Below are positions 37,119 through 46,473 of a DNA stretch of 64,000 bases, piece by piece (within the stretch, counting starts at the first letter, position 1; each line of letters opens with the position of its first letter). This stretch comes from an uncultured Bacteroidales bacterium. GTDB lineage: Bacteria; Bacteroidota; Bacteroidia; Bacteroidales; UBA932. The DNA lies in NCBI GenBank assembly GCA_949286415.1, contig CASEBV010000010.1, positions 52,834 to 116,833 on the forward strand. The letters run 5' to 3'. The position numbers and the translations under genes were made by a program. The notes below the pieces were generated by a model that did not search any database, had not been told where the DNA came from, and was given only the letters and a program-made list of their open reading frames with translations.

Positions 37119-37155
37119 AAGAAGGTGGCAGGATTCATTTCCCGGTCACCTTCTT
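37119..37155. terminator. Terminator between convergent bactofilin and DMT genes
   Basis: AAGAAGGTG (37119-37127) pairs with CACCTTCTT (37147-37155); the right arm lies in the last codons of the DMT gene and is followed by TGTCTTTCC. Confidence 0.55.
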
Positions 37156-38085
37156 TGTCTTTCCGGTGTATTGCGACATGACTACACCTCCTGCGGAAAT
37201 CAGTATGCCGATGAACTGGCGCATGGAAAGCTCTTCATGTCCGAGAACCCATGCGGCGACAGCGGCCACTACCGGTATTAGTGCTGAAAATATGCTGGAC
37301 CTGGCGACTCCGAGATGCTTGATTGTACTGACCCACAGAGAAAATGCCATGCTTGAGCAGAATACTCCAAGGCAGATGATCGGATACCATACTTCCAGAC
37401 TCATGTATTTTTCCGCTGAAAAATTGTCGAGACCCTTGAAAATGAACAACGGCAGCAGATAGACCGAGCCTATGAGGAACTGGTACATGACAATTGTCTG
37501 GCTGGTGTAGTTCCCGGACAGGCTTTTTGTGAGCGATGCATGGCCCACTTCGCTGATGACAGCAATCAGCAGCAAAAGAATGCCGAAGATGAAATGTTCT
37601 CCCGGCCTGCCTTTCTCCATTACGACAAGAGCTATTCCGACGAGAGAAAGGATTATTCCTGTGATATTGATTCTGCTGATTCTTTCATTGAAGAAAAGTA
37701 TTCCTGCGCCTGTCGAGAACAGCGGGATTGTGGCGATTATCATCGCACTCAGGGTAGGGGAGCCCGTCTGCTGTATGCCGAGTGACTCGCAGATAAAGTA
37801 AATGAAAGGCTCGCAGAATGCAAGAAGGAGAAACTTCGGAAGGTCAGCCCTCTTTATCGGGGTTATCCTTCCCATTGCCGCATTGAGAAGGAAGAGTATG
37901 AATCCGGCAAGAAGTATCCTGACAAAGACAAAATATGTCACAGGTATCCCAAGGGATATGAGTCTGTTGATCCAGATATATGAAATCCCCCACAGTACAA
38001 TTGCGAAGGTAGATACTGTGTAAGTGATGATGCCGGACTTTTTTTTGCCGGCTTCTTTACCGGAGACATTCTTTCCTGTGTCCAT
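37135..38085 (-). CDS. EamA-family drug/metabolite exporter (DMT)
   Basis: 316 residues, ten hydrophobic segments in two EamA halves. The first half shows AIVLWGISYIWINRLISLGIPVTYFVFVRILLAG and the end-of-domain LSLVGIALVVMEKG; the second ends AAVAAWVLGHEELSMRQFIGILISAGGVV, the usual E-x-hydrophobic EamA closing motif. The substrate is unknown. It lies 19 bases after the dihydroorotase gene in a minus-strand run beginning with the S41 protease. Confidence 0.88.
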   Translation of the reverse strand: MDTGKNVSGKEAGKKKSGIITYTVSTFAIVLWGISYIWINRLISLGIPVTYFVFVRILLAGFILFLLNAAMGRITPIKRADLPKFLLLAFCEPFIYFICESLGIQQTGSPTLSAMIIATIPLFSTGAGILFFNERISRINITGIILSLVGIALVVMEKGRPGEHFIFGILLLLIAVISEVGHASLTKSLSGNYTSQTIVMYQFLIGSVYLLPLFIFKGLDNFSAEKYMSLEVWYPIICLGVFCSSMAFSLWVSTIKHLGVARSSIFSALIPVVAAVAAWVLGHEELSMRQFIGILISAGGVVMSQYTGKTKKVTGK

Positions 38086-38104
38086 ATAATCATCCTGATG
38101 TCAT

Positions 38105-39541
38105 TCAACCAAATGACAGCCTTTGTCCCGAAGTCCGGCAGTCTGTCTTTTTGCCGTTTTCCACAGCAAGTCTCCCGTTGATGAACACATATTCGACCTT
38201 GCCGCGGAGCCTGATGCCTTCGTATGGGGTCCATCCGCATCTGTAGCCGTCTGTTTTCTGTGATACAATCCATTCCTTGTCCGGGTCAACGACAGTGATG
38301 TCCGCATAATAACCCGGCTTAAGGAAACCTCTTTCTCTTATTACGAACATTTCGGCGGCTTTCTCAGAGAATAATGACGCAATTCTTTCTGCCGGAATTT
38401 CTTCTTCGGCGGCAACAGTCATCAGCACTGGAAGAGTCTGTCTGATTGACGGAAGACCTGACGGGACCGAGAGATATTTTCTGTCTTTCTCCCCGGCAAG
38501 ATGCGGGGCATGGTCAGAGCCTATTGTGTCGATGATGCCGCTTTTGAGGGCTTGGCGCAGGGCTGACCTGTCTTCAGCGTCCTTTACTGACGGATTGCAC
38601 TTGAGCCTGCTGCCCATTCTGTCATAGTCATCCGAACAGAACCACAGATAATTGGCGGAAGTCTCCGCCGTGATGTGCCGGCTGTAAGTCTTTGCCGCCC
38701 GGATCATTTCTGTCTCTTCTCTTGTGGACACGTGAAGTATGTGCAGCCTTGTCCCGTATTTCATTGCGAGTTCAAGCGCCCTTGCGGTTGATTTTATGCA
38801 GGCGCTGCGGCTTCTGATGTCTTTGTGGGCCCTGAACGGAATATTTTCCCCATACCTTGCTTCTGCGTCTGCGAGATTTTTTCTGATTATTGTCTCGTCT
38901 TCGCTGTGTACAAGGACAATCTTTTCACTTTCACGGAAGAATCCTGCCAGCGCCTCATCATCATCTACGAGCATATTGCCGGTTGATGACCCCATGAAGA
39001 CTTTTATGCCTCCGAAATCAGCTTTTGAAATGGCTTTTGCCCCATCGTTCCAGCCGTTGCGGAGCACTCTGTCAATCTCTTGCAGATTGCTGTTCGTCGC
39101 ACCGATGTGGAAGCCGTAGTTGGCATGGCACCGGCCGTCTGCAAGTGCAAGCTTTTCCGAGAGTCTTTCCGCCGATGTGGTCGGAGGAGCAGTGTTCGGC
39201 ATGTCAATGAAAGAAGTGACTCCGCCCAGAAGTGCCGCCTCCGATTCGCTTTCCATATCAGCCTTGTGAGTCATTCCCGGCTCCCTGAAATGAACATGCG
39301 CATCGATGCCCCCGGCAAAGACCATCTTCCCGGTCAAGTCCAGCACGCGGCATGAAGGATGCTCTGATACTGTTGCAGCGGGCAGATTGTCCCACCGTAC
39401 TGCTTTCTCCCTGTCAGACGGGACAGCAAGCCCTTTCTCCTCAAGCCAGATGTCTCTTATCCGTTCGCCGGAAACCGCGATGCTTCCCCTTCGGGAGAAC
39501 TTCCCGGTGACAATTGTGGCATTATGCAGAAGATATTCCAT
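38105..39541 (-). CDS. Dihydroorotase (amidohydrolase)
   Basis: 478 residues from the ATG at 39541; a longer frame to 39577 overlaps the upstream gene. It belongs to the long AllB/PyrC-like dihydroorotases, ring-closing carbamoyl-aspartate in pyrimidine synthesis. Metal ligands: GGIDAHVHFREPG (HxH, ~55-67), the lysine region near GGIKVFMGSS (~161-170), LHILHVST, and the Asp in GSDHAPH (~320). Motifs are intact, so it is probably active. In Bacteroidota a gene of this class commonly follows a polyprenol mannosyltransferase, as here. Allantoinase is an alternative. Confidence 0.9.
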   Translation of the reverse strand: MEYLLHNATIVTGKFSRRGSIAVSGERIRDIWLEEKGLAVPSDREKAVRWDNLPAATVSEHPSCRVLDLTGKMVFAGGIDAHVHFREPGMTHKADMESESEAALLGGVTSFIDMPNTAPPTTSAERLSEKLALADGRCHANYGFHIGATNSNLQEIDRVLRNGWNDGAKAISKADFGGIKVFMGSSTGNMLVDDDEALAGFFRESEKIVLVHSEDETIIRKNLADAEARYGENIPFRAHKDIRSRSACIKSTARALELAMKYGTRLHILHVSTREETEMIRAAKTYSRHITAETSANYLWFCSDDYDRMGSRLKCNPSVKDAEDRSALRQALKSGIIDTIGSDHAPHLAGEKDRKYLSVPSGLPSIRQTLPVLMTVAAEEEIPAERIASLFSEKAAEMFVIRERGFLKPGYYADITVVDPDKEWIVSQKTDGYRCGWTPYEGIRLRGKVEYVFINGRLAVENGKKTDCRTSGQRLSFG

Positions 39542-39548
39542 ATACTTT

Positions 39549-40295
39549 TTATGCTTTGCCGGCCTGGGTCCGGACACGCGGCTTAATTTTGCGGAACTTC
39601 ATCTTGAGGACACCCCAGAATGCTTCCCCGAAGATTCCGCTGCTCATCTTGGATGTTCCCTCCTTTCTGTCGACAAATATGATAGGGACTTCCTTGATTT
39701 TGAATCCGAGTTTGAAAGTAGAGTATTTCATCTCAATCTGGAAGCCGTATCCTTTCATCTTCACATTGTCAAGGTCGATGGTCTCAAGGACTTTTCTCCT
39801 GTAGCACTTGAATCCTGCTGTCGTGTCATACACCTTCATGCCCAGGACTTTTCTGACATATACCGATGCGTAATACGACATTATCACGCGTCCTATAGGC
39901 CAGTTGATCACGCTTATCCCGTTGCAATACCTTGACCCGATGGCAAGGTCTGCCCCGTCAATGCTGCATGCCTCATACAGCTTCGGCAGGTCTTCCGGAT
40001 TGTGCGAGAAATCGGCATCCATTTCAAATATATAGTCATATCCTTTTTCTATGGCCCATTTGAATCCCGTGATATATGCCGTTCCAAGCCCCTGTTTTCC
40101 GGAGCGTTCAATCATGAAGAGCCTGTCAGGAAATTCAGTCTGAAGACGCCTGACAATCTCCCCTGTACCGTCAGGCGAGCCGTCTTCTATTACAATGATA
40201 TTGTATAAACCGTCAAGGGCAAATACCGCCCTGATGATTTTTTCAATATTTTCTTTTTCGTTGTATGTCGGTATTATGACAATTTTCCTGTCCAT
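39549..40295 (-). CDS. Polyprenol-phosphate mannosyltransferase (GT2)
   Basis: 248 residues, dolichol-phosphate-mannose-synthase type. KIVIIPTYNEKENIEKII starts the GT-A fold, IIVIEDGSPDGTGEI follows, and the metal-binding DXD is in EMDADFSHNPEDLP. AIGSRYCNG and DTTAGFKCYRRKVLE are family features, with KEVPIIFVDRKEGTSKMS near the end. No C-terminal membrane helix. It makes polyprenyl-phosphate-mannose as a sugar donor for periplasmic mannosylation; the acceptor is unknown. It ends 7 bases before the dihydroorotase start. Confidence 0.93.
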   Translation of the reverse strand: MDRKIVIIPTYNEKENIEKIIRAVFALDGLYNIIVIEDGSPDGTGEIVRRLQTEFPDRLFMIERSGKQGLGTAYITGFKWAIEKGYDYIFEMDADFSHNPEDLPKLYEACSIDGADLAIGSRYCNGISVINWPIGRVIMSYYASVYVRKVLGMKVYDTTAGFKCYRRKVLETIDLDNVKMKGYGFQIEMKYSTFKLGFKIKEVPIIFVDRKEGTSKMSSGIFGEAFWGVLKMKFRKIKPRVRTQAGKA

Positions 40296-40308
40296 GATGT
40301 TATGCCCC

Positions 40309-43300
40309 CTATTTGTCTTCAGAAGTTCCTATTTCCTTCAGCATTTCCTCAACCGCTTTCTCCAGCTGGAGATCGCGGCCGTTAAGTACGGATGCCGGGT
40401 CATTGTATACAGGAATGTCCGGTTCTATCTGAAGATTCTCAAGGTATCTGCCTTCCTTTATGCCCACGGCTCCTACCTGCGGGATGCCGAAGATGATGGT
40501 CGGGTCAATCTGCTGCTCCCACCATACTGCCGTCATTGTGCCGGGCACCGGGGCTCCTATGAGCTTGCCGATGCCGAGGGTCTTGTATACATACGGGAAC
40601 CCGGATGCGTCCGAATAGTTGTCTTCTCCGATGAGTACGCACGACGGTTTCGTCCATTTGCTGTAAGGCTCTGTGCCGATATACTGGCCCCTCGGCTCGA
40701 ATCTGATGTATGCTTTCCCGTCAAGAAGGGTTGCAAGGTCATCATGGAGCCAGCCGCCTCCGTTGTGCCTTGTGTCCACAATTACTGCTTCGCAGGTCCT
40801 GTATTTGCCGAGAAGTCTGGAGTAGACATTCCTGAAGCTCTCGGAATCCATGCCTGCCACATGGACATATGCCACACGGCCTCCAGAAAGCCTTTCTACC
40901 ATTTCCTCGCGCTGCCGTACCCATCTCCTGTACAGAAGATCGTGGTCGGTGTATCCGGCCTCTACATAGAGTTCTTCGTACTTTTTGCCGTTCTTCCTGA
41001 TGCCGAGCAGAATTTTGTCCCCGGCCTTCATTGTAAGAAGCGGAAGCCAGTTCTCTCCGGCCTTGATTTCCTTGCCGTTGACTGATGCTATTATATCCCC
41101 GGCCTTGATTTCGGGGTCAGCGACTGCCGCTGGTCCTCCCTTCAGTACTTCCTGGATTCTGAGTCCGTCACCGGCATAGTTCCAGTCATAAATGAGTCCG
41201 AGAGTTCCCATGTTGACTCCGGACCGATAATAATATCTTGCTCCTGTATGCGAACCGTTGAGCTCTCCGAGCATCTCCGAGAGCATTTCCTGGAAGTCAA
41301 AGTTGTTGTTGATATAAGGAAGGAACCTCGAATAGTCATCCCTGTATCCTGCCCAGTCTATGCCATGGATGTCCGGGTCATAGAATTTCTCCTGCACCTG
41401 TTTCCAGACATGGTTGAAGATGTATTCCCTTTCAAGCCTTGGCCTGTAGTCGAATTCTCCGGAGAAAGATATCATTTCCTTGGCTCCGGAATTCATGTCG
41501 ATTCGGGACACTCCGCTTCCTCCAAGCACATAGAGCCAATGGTCCTCGGCATCGGGATAGAGGCTTCCATAGACATTTTTGGCAAGCACTGTTATGCTTT
41601 GCTCTTTGATGTCAAGCACGCAGAGGTCCATGCTTTTCTCAAGTCTTGTGATATAGTACAGCTTGCTTCCGTCCTGCTTGAGGTAGTGGTCGGCCAGTCT
41701 GCCGGAGAATCTGGTCAGCCTGATTGTCCTGTCTTCTCTGTTATCAAGGTCAAGCACAAGTTTTTCTGTCTTTTTCTCCGCTTTTGTTGAATCCTTGGCT
41801 TCCTTTTTTTCTTCTTTTTCTGTGGCAAGGAGGTTTTCCATTTCATCCTCTTCCTTGTCCCTGGTGAATTTATGGAAAGCCTTTCCGTCAAAGAACATGG
41901 CGTAGATGTCATATTCCGCACCCCAGCTTCCGTGACTGCGGTAGCCCGCCCTGTCAGACATCCATGTCATGGCTTTCCCTTTGGCAGCCCATCTGAAGGC
42001 TGCATCGGTATATCCGCTTTGGGTGAGGTCGGTCACTTCGCCCGTCTCAATGTCAATCAAGGCGATATCCTCATTGTTCCAGCCTCCGTTCCCCTGCCAG
42101 TTGCAGAGGATGTATCGGCTGTCCGGACTCCATTCAAAGCTCTGGTCCCCGTCCGTATATGAATAATTTACATTTTTCAGCAGGGATTTCTCTTTGCCGG
42201 ACTTTATGTTCTTTATGACAATTTCTGTCCTGTCACGAAGGAATCCGAGCCATTTCCCGTCAGGGGATACCGATGGCTGGAAACAGGTCTGTCCCGGATC
42301 AGTAATCAGTTTTTCTTCAAATTTTACCGAGTAGGTGAAATATTTGTCGTTCTTTTCAGTCAATGCAGCCGAATAAATGCCCCAGTGCCCGTTGCGCTCG
42401 GATGAATAATAAAGTGTCTTTCCGTCAGGCGAGAAGCACACATTCCTTTCCTGCTGCGGAGTATCGGTTATCCTCCTTGTGGTCCCGAATTCAATGGATG
42501 CCACATACACGTCGCCCCTTGCCACTACGGCAACCTCTTTCCCGTTGGGCGAGACGGCAAGACCCGTTGCCCCGCTTGAAATGGTCCTGTATATGCTTTC
42601 CCTTTCGTTGTTGTCAGATATTATGCCCACTCTGACTTTTGCCGGTTCTTCGCCCTCTCGGAGGGTATACAGTTCCCCGTTCCATGAGAATGAAAGCAGC
42701 CCGTCGGAAGATGAAGAGAGATATCTGACAGGATGTCTTGTGAAAGAAGTGAGCTGAACGCTCTTGTCCGGAGCAGAGATTGAGCTTCTGTAGATATTTG
42801 ACGTGCCGTCTTCCTCGCTCAGATAATAGAAAGTGTCTCCGTCTGCTGCAAATACCGGATTCCTGTCTTCTCCTTTGAAAGATGAAAGTTTTGTGAATGT
42901 CCCTTGTCCGTTGATGCTGAAATGCTTCCAGTCAGGATCCGTGCCGATGCCTTTCTTTCCGCCTTTCTCCTGCGGCTCTGCCGGAGTATAGAGCCATATG
43001 TCCCTTGTGACAGAGGATGTATGGTGCTTTCTGAACGGATCCTCATATCCTTTGCGGTCTTCGTAGAGGACAGTGCCGTCTTCGCTGACACTCAGTGCTG
43101 AAATGGGGAGGGAAGTAACCATCCTCGGCCGTTCTCCGGGATTTTTGACGAGGAATATCTGTGCCGTTCCGGGGAAGTCCCCGTATGCCGCATCGGCCTG
43201 CAGCGCTGCGGAAAACAGTATGCTTCCGTCCGGGAGAACAGCGAGAGGTGTCTCATTCCCAGGATAATCCGTTATCCTGACCGGTGTTCCCCCCTCTGAG

Positions 43301-43584
43301 GAAGTCATGTATATGTCCTTGGTCTTGTCTCTGTATGAACTGAATATGATATTTTTCCCGTCGGGAGTCCAGAGCGGATCCGAATCATACGCGGCATTGG
43401 AAGTTATCTGCGTTGCCTGCCCGCCTTCGGCAGGGACAGTGAAAATATCTCCCTCATAACAGAATGCAATCTGCTTACCGTCCGGTGAAATGCTGTTCCT
43501 CCTTAACCACAGCGGAGATTCTTCTGCAGCAAAAAGACTTCCTGCAACAAACAGGGAGCCGATGGCAAAAATAATTTTTTTCAT
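40309..43584 (-). CDS. Tricorn-like S41 protease with TolB propellers and PDZ
   Basis: 1,091 residues from the ATG at 43584, which gives a clean signal peptide (MKKIIFAIGSLFVAGSLFA). Two beta-propellers with TolB/WD-type repeats (SPDGKQIAF, TPDGKNIIFSS, SPDGKTLYYSSERNG, SPDSRYILCNWQG) occupy about residues 20-690, with an acidic lysine-rich insertion near 595-630. A PDZ domain follows (IKAGDIIASVNGKEIKAG). The S41 serine protease domain is C-terminal, with IVDTRHNGGGWLHDDL and the Ser in EDNYSDASGFPYVYK. It probably degrades periplasmic peptides after the propeller gates them. Confidence 0.92.
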   Translation of the reverse strand: MKKIIFAIGSLFVAGSLFAAEESPLWLRRNSISPDGKQIAFCYEGDIFTVPAEGGQATQITSNAAYDSDPLWTPDGKNIIFSSYRDKTKDIYMTSSEGGTPVRITDYPGNETPLAVLPDGSILFSAALQADAAYGDFPGTAQIFLVKNPGERPRMVTSLPISALSVSEDGTVLYEDRKGYEDPFRKHHTSSVTRDIWLYTPAEPQEKGGKKGIGTDPDWKHFSINGQGTFTKLSSFKGEDRNPVFAADGDTFYYLSEEDGTSNIYRSSISAPDKSVQLTSFTRHPVRYLSSSSDGLLSFSWNGELYTLREGEEPAKVRVGIISDNNERESIYRTISSGATGLAVSPNGKEVAVVARGDVYVASIEFGTTRRITDTPQQERNVCFSPDGKTLYYSSERNGHWGIYSAALTEKNDKYFTYSVKFEEKLITDPGQTCFQPSVSPDGKWLGFLRDRTEIVIKNIKSGKEKSLLKNVNYSYTDGDQSFEWSPDSRYILCNWQGNGGWNNEDIALIDIETGEVTDLTQSGYTDAAFRWAAKGKAMTWMSDRAGYRSHGSWGAEYDIYAMFFDGKAFHKFTRDKEEDEMENLLATEKEEKKEAKDSTKAEKKTEKLVLDLDNREDRTIRLTRFSGRLADHYLKQDGSKLYYITRLEKSMDLCVLDIKEQSITVLAKNVYGSLYPDAEDHWLYVLGGSGVSRIDMNSGAKEMISFSGEFDYRPRLEREYIFNHVWKQVQEKFYDPDIHGIDWAGYRDDYSRFLPYINNNFDFQEMLSEMLGELNGSHTGARYYYRSGVNMGTLGLIYDWNYAGDGLRIQEVLKGGPAAVADPEIKAGDIIASVNGKEIKAGENWLPLLTMKAGDKILLGIRKNGKKYEELYVEAGYTDHDLLYRRWVRQREEMVERLSGGRVAYVHVAGMDSESFRNVYSRLLGKYRTCEAVIVDTRHNGGGWLHDDLATLLDGKAYIRFEPRGQYIGTEPYSKWTKPSCVLIGEDNYSDASGFPYVYKTLGIGKLIGAPVPGTMTAVWWEQQIDPTIIFGIPQVGAVGIKEGRYLENLQIEPDIPVYNDPASVLNGRDLQLEKAVEEMLKEIGTSEDK

Positions 43585-43659
43585 TCTATGTTTTATTTTC
43601 ACAAATATATGCACCCGTACGGATGCAGTTGACAAATATACAAAATTTCGGCCTCCGTT

Positions 43660-44223
43660 CTACAGAAACAATGCCACTATAGGCACAAGAAGAGCAGGTA
43701 GATAATCCTTGAGGGATTTTCTCATCATTGAGAGGACAGACTGTATCTCTCTCTTGACTTTTCGGGGGGAGACATTGTATTTGGCTGCAATCTCTTCGTA
43801 AGTAAGGTCTTCAAAGCGGCTTGAGAAGAATATCTGCCTGGTCATTTCCGGCATCTTCTCCATCAGCCTTCTGAAAATGGCGGAAACTTCAGATTTGAAA
43901 ATGTCGCTGAGTTCCTCCTGCTGCATCACTTTTATCCTGCCCATCATGATGTTCCTCTGCTCTTCGTCTATTTCCGCGCGTCTGGCTTTGTCTCTCAGCC
44001 AGTTGATTGACCTGTTTCTGACGGATTTCAGCAGATAGGCATGAAGCGATTCCGAGAGTCCTGTCTGTTTCCGGTTTTCCCAATATGTGGCAAAGCAGCC
44101 GGAGACTATATCTTCGGCTGCCAGTTCATCTCTTACGTATGATCGCGCTATTGCAATGTATTTCTCCCGGTATTTCAGAAAGGTCTCTTCAAATTCCCGG
44201 GCTGAAATTTCTGTTTCTGTCAT
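43660..44223 (-). CDS. ECF sigma factor (Bacteroidota PUL type)
   Basis: 187 residues. Sigma region 2: FLKYREKYIAIARSYVRDELAAEDIVSGCFATYWENR; region 4: MPEMTRQIFFSSRFEDLTYEEIAAKYNVSPRKVKREIQSVL. It directs RNA polymerase to promoters of the locus. The last ~15 residues (YLPALLVPIVALFL) are strongly hydrophobic, unusual for a cytoplasmic sigma factor, though I recall similar tails on other Bacteroidota ECF factors. Its ATG directly follows the stop of the upstream GH92 gene (TGA-ATG), so it is translated with the mannosidases. Its likely FecR partner lies 7 kb away on the opposite strand. Confidence 0.93.
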   Translation of the reverse strand: MTETEISAREFEETFLKYREKYIAIARSYVRDELAAEDIVSGCFATYWENRKQTGLSESLHAYLLKSVRNRSINWLRDKARRAEIDEEQRNIMMGRIKVMQQEELSDIFKSEVSAIFRRLMEKMPEMTRQIFFSSRFEDLTYEEIAAKYNVSPRKVKREIQSVLSMMRKSLKDYLPALLVPIVALFL

Positions 44224-46416
44224 TCAGTACCAAAGTGTTTCGGCATTGCCCATGGTCAGGACAAGTTCTCCGCCTGCCTTGATGTCTGCAAAGTCGATGT
44301 AAGGCTTCCTGTATTCCTGTCCGTTGAGCATGACTTTCTGGATGTACTTGTTCTCAGCGCTGTTGTTTTCAGCTATTACGGTGAATATTCCGCCTTCAGT
44401 GCGGATTTCAGCCTTGTCGAAGAGCGGGGACCCGAACCAGTATCTTCCTCCGGCAGGCTCCGCCTGATAGAAGCCCAGGGAAGAAAGAATGTACCAGGAT
44501 GACATCTGTCCCACGTCCTCATTGCCTGAAAGTCCGTCAGGGGCATCATGATACAGCATGCTGAGCACTTCGCGCACTCTGTCGGCCGCTTTCCACGGCT
44601 GTCCGGCCATCGTGTAGAAATAGATGATGTGGTGGCTCGGCTCGTTTCCGTGCGCATACTGTCCTATGAGGCCGGAAATGTCAGGAGATGTGTTCCCTCC
44701 CTCGATTTCGGAAGAGACTGTGAAAAGTTCATCAAGCTTCTCAAGGAAGGCTTCCTTGGACCCGAAGCACTCCACGAGTCCCTCAAAGTCGTGCGGCACG
44801 AGCCATGTGTACTGCCATGCGTTTCCTTCGCAGTAGTCATCCTCCCTGTGGGTGGAGGCGAAAGGATTGAACGGAGTGCGGAATTTCCCCTTGTTGTCCT
44901 TCCCTCTCATGAACCCGGTCTCAGGGTCGAAGAAATTCTTGTATGAACGGCTCCTTTCAAGGAAATGGCTGTAGGTCTCCTCGTCTCCGAGAGCCTTCGC
45001 CGCCTGTGCAAGTGCCCAGTCTGCAAGAGCATATTCCATGTCGTATGCAACAGATTCGTTCATGAGATTGCAAGGGATGTAGCCGTACTTCATCCTGAGG
45101 TCCTGGCCCCTGTCCGGAGTGACAGCCGATGCCTTCATGGCTTCAAGCGCAAGCTGGCGGTCGAAGCCGTCGTAGCCTTTGAGGATGGCGTCAGCAACAG
45201 GCGGAATGCCCGGATTGCCGACCATGCAGTCGGTCTCGCAGCCCATGAGATGCCATACCGGAAGCTTGCCCTGCTGCTGATAGATGTGCAGCATGGTGTT
45301 GACCATGTCATTCATTTTTTCAGGATGAATGATTGTCATCAGAGGCATCGCAGCCCTGTATGTATCCCAAAGTGAGAATGTCGTGTAATTGGTGAATCCG
45401 TCGTTGGCGTGCATCTTGCCGTCGGCACCGCGGTAGTCACCGTTCACATCGCAGAATACTGACGGGGCAATCATGGTATGGTACAGTCCCGTATAGAAGA
45501 TTTCCCTTGCCTGCTCGTCGTCAGTCTCAATCCTGATCTTTGACAACTCCTCATTCCAAGCCTTGTCGGCGGCCTTGGCTACGGCATCAAAGTCCCATCC
45601 TGCGAGTTCTGCAGTCATGTTGGCCTGCGCACCCTCTGTGCTGACAGGGGAGAGGGCCACTTTCAGCATTATCTCCTCGCCTTCGGTTGTCTTGAATGAT
45701 GCCCTGCCGTACATGCTGTTGTCCCCGCAGACCTCAAAGCTGTCGAACGGCTTTGAAAATTCGGCGGTGAAATATATTTTCTGGTCCTTTGCCCAGCCTT
45801 CAGAGTATCTCCATCCCTTGACGGCATTGTCGCCGACAGCCTCGATGTGAACTTCCGTGGCCTTGTCCCAGCATCCGCCGTTCTCAAGGTCAAATACGAT
45901 TGCTGCCTCTTCTGAAGCAGGGAAGGTATACTTGTGGAGACCGACTCTCTTTGTCGCAGTCAGTTCAGCCGTGATGCCGTATCTTTCAAGAGGTACGGAG
46001 TAGTATCCCGGACGGCTGACTTCCCTTGTCCTGTCCGCGTATGACCAGAGTCCGGACTGAGGGGCATCTTCAGTGCCGCGGGCGTATGTCACTTCACCGA
46101 TTACAGGCATTACCGTGATGTCAAAGAGGTCTCCGATTCCGGTGCCGCTCAGGTGGGTGTGGGAGAAGCCGATTACCGTGGAGTCGCTTTCATGGTAGCC
46201 CGAGCACCAGTCCCAGGTCTGCGGGATGCTGGTAGGTCCGAGCTGGACAAGTCCGAACGGGACATTTGCCCCGACAAATACATGTCCGTGGCCTCCGGTA
46301 CCGATTTTTGTGTTCACATAACTGGTGTAGCTTTCGTCGGCGGAGCCTTGGGCGCACCCTGTTCCCATGAGACAGAGAGCAGCAACTGCCGGAATTGTCA
46401 GAAATGAATATTTCAT
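44224..46416 (-). CDS. GH92 alpha-mannosidase lipoprotein (1,2-type signature)
   Basis: 730 residues; lipobox LMGTGCAQ (Cys21). GH92 enzymes are calcium-dependent inverting exo-alpha-mannosidases. The N-terminal beta domain has NTKIGTGGHGHVFVGANVPFG and GFSHTHLSGTG. The catalytic (alpha/alpha)6 domain has FSLWDTYRAAMPLMTIIHPE, MNESVAYDMEYALADWALAQAA, the AHGNEPSHHIIYFYTMAGQPW stretch and GNEDVGQMSSWYILSSLGFY. The HGNEPSHH element is the form I associate with alpha-1,2-mannosidases. It is 57 bases after the second GH92 gene and coupled to the sigma gene. It removes mannose caps from imported high-mannose glycan. Confidence 0.95.
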   Translation of the reverse strand: MKYSFLTIPAVAALCLMGTGCAQGSADESYTSYVNTKIGTGGHGHVFVGANVPFGLVQLGPTSIPQTWDWCSGYHESDSTVIGFSHTHLSGTGIGDLFDITVMPVIGEVTYARGTEDAPQSGLWSYADRTREVSRPGYYSVPLERYGITAELTATKRVGLHKYTFPASEEAAIVFDLENGGCWDKATEVHIEAVGDNAVKGWRYSEGWAKDQKIYFTAEFSKPFDSFEVCGDNSMYGRASFKTTEGEEIMLKVALSPVSTEGAQANMTAELAGWDFDAVAKAADKAWNEELSKIRIETDDEQAREIFYTGLYHTMIAPSVFCDVNGDYRGADGKMHANDGFTNYTTFSLWDTYRAAMPLMTIIHPEKMNDMVNTMLHIYQQQGKLPVWHLMGCETDCMVGNPGIPPVADAILKGYDGFDRQLALEAMKASAVTPDRGQDLRMKYGYIPCNLMNESVAYDMEYALADWALAQAAKALGDEETYSHFLERSRSYKNFFDPETGFMRGKDNKGKFRTPFNPFASTHREDDYCEGNAWQYTWLVPHDFEGLVECFGSKEAFLEKLDELFTVSSEIEGGNTSPDISGLIGQYAHGNEPSHHIIYFYTMAGQPWKAADRVREVLSMLYHDAPDGLSGNEDVGQMSSWYILSSLGFYQAEPAGGRYWFGSPLFDKAEIRTEGGIFTVIAENNSAENKYIQKVMLNGQEYRKPYIDFADIKAGGELVLTMGNAETLWY

Positions 46417-46473
46417 CGCTGTGGTTATTTTATTATGTTATGAATATCGGTGATGTCTTATCGTGATTCTGTC

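Noticed and set aside
40195..41085. 296-codon plus-strand ORF opposite the S41 protease
   Set aside because: It lies fully within the S41 and mannosyltransferase coding sequence on the other strand and shows no family motif.
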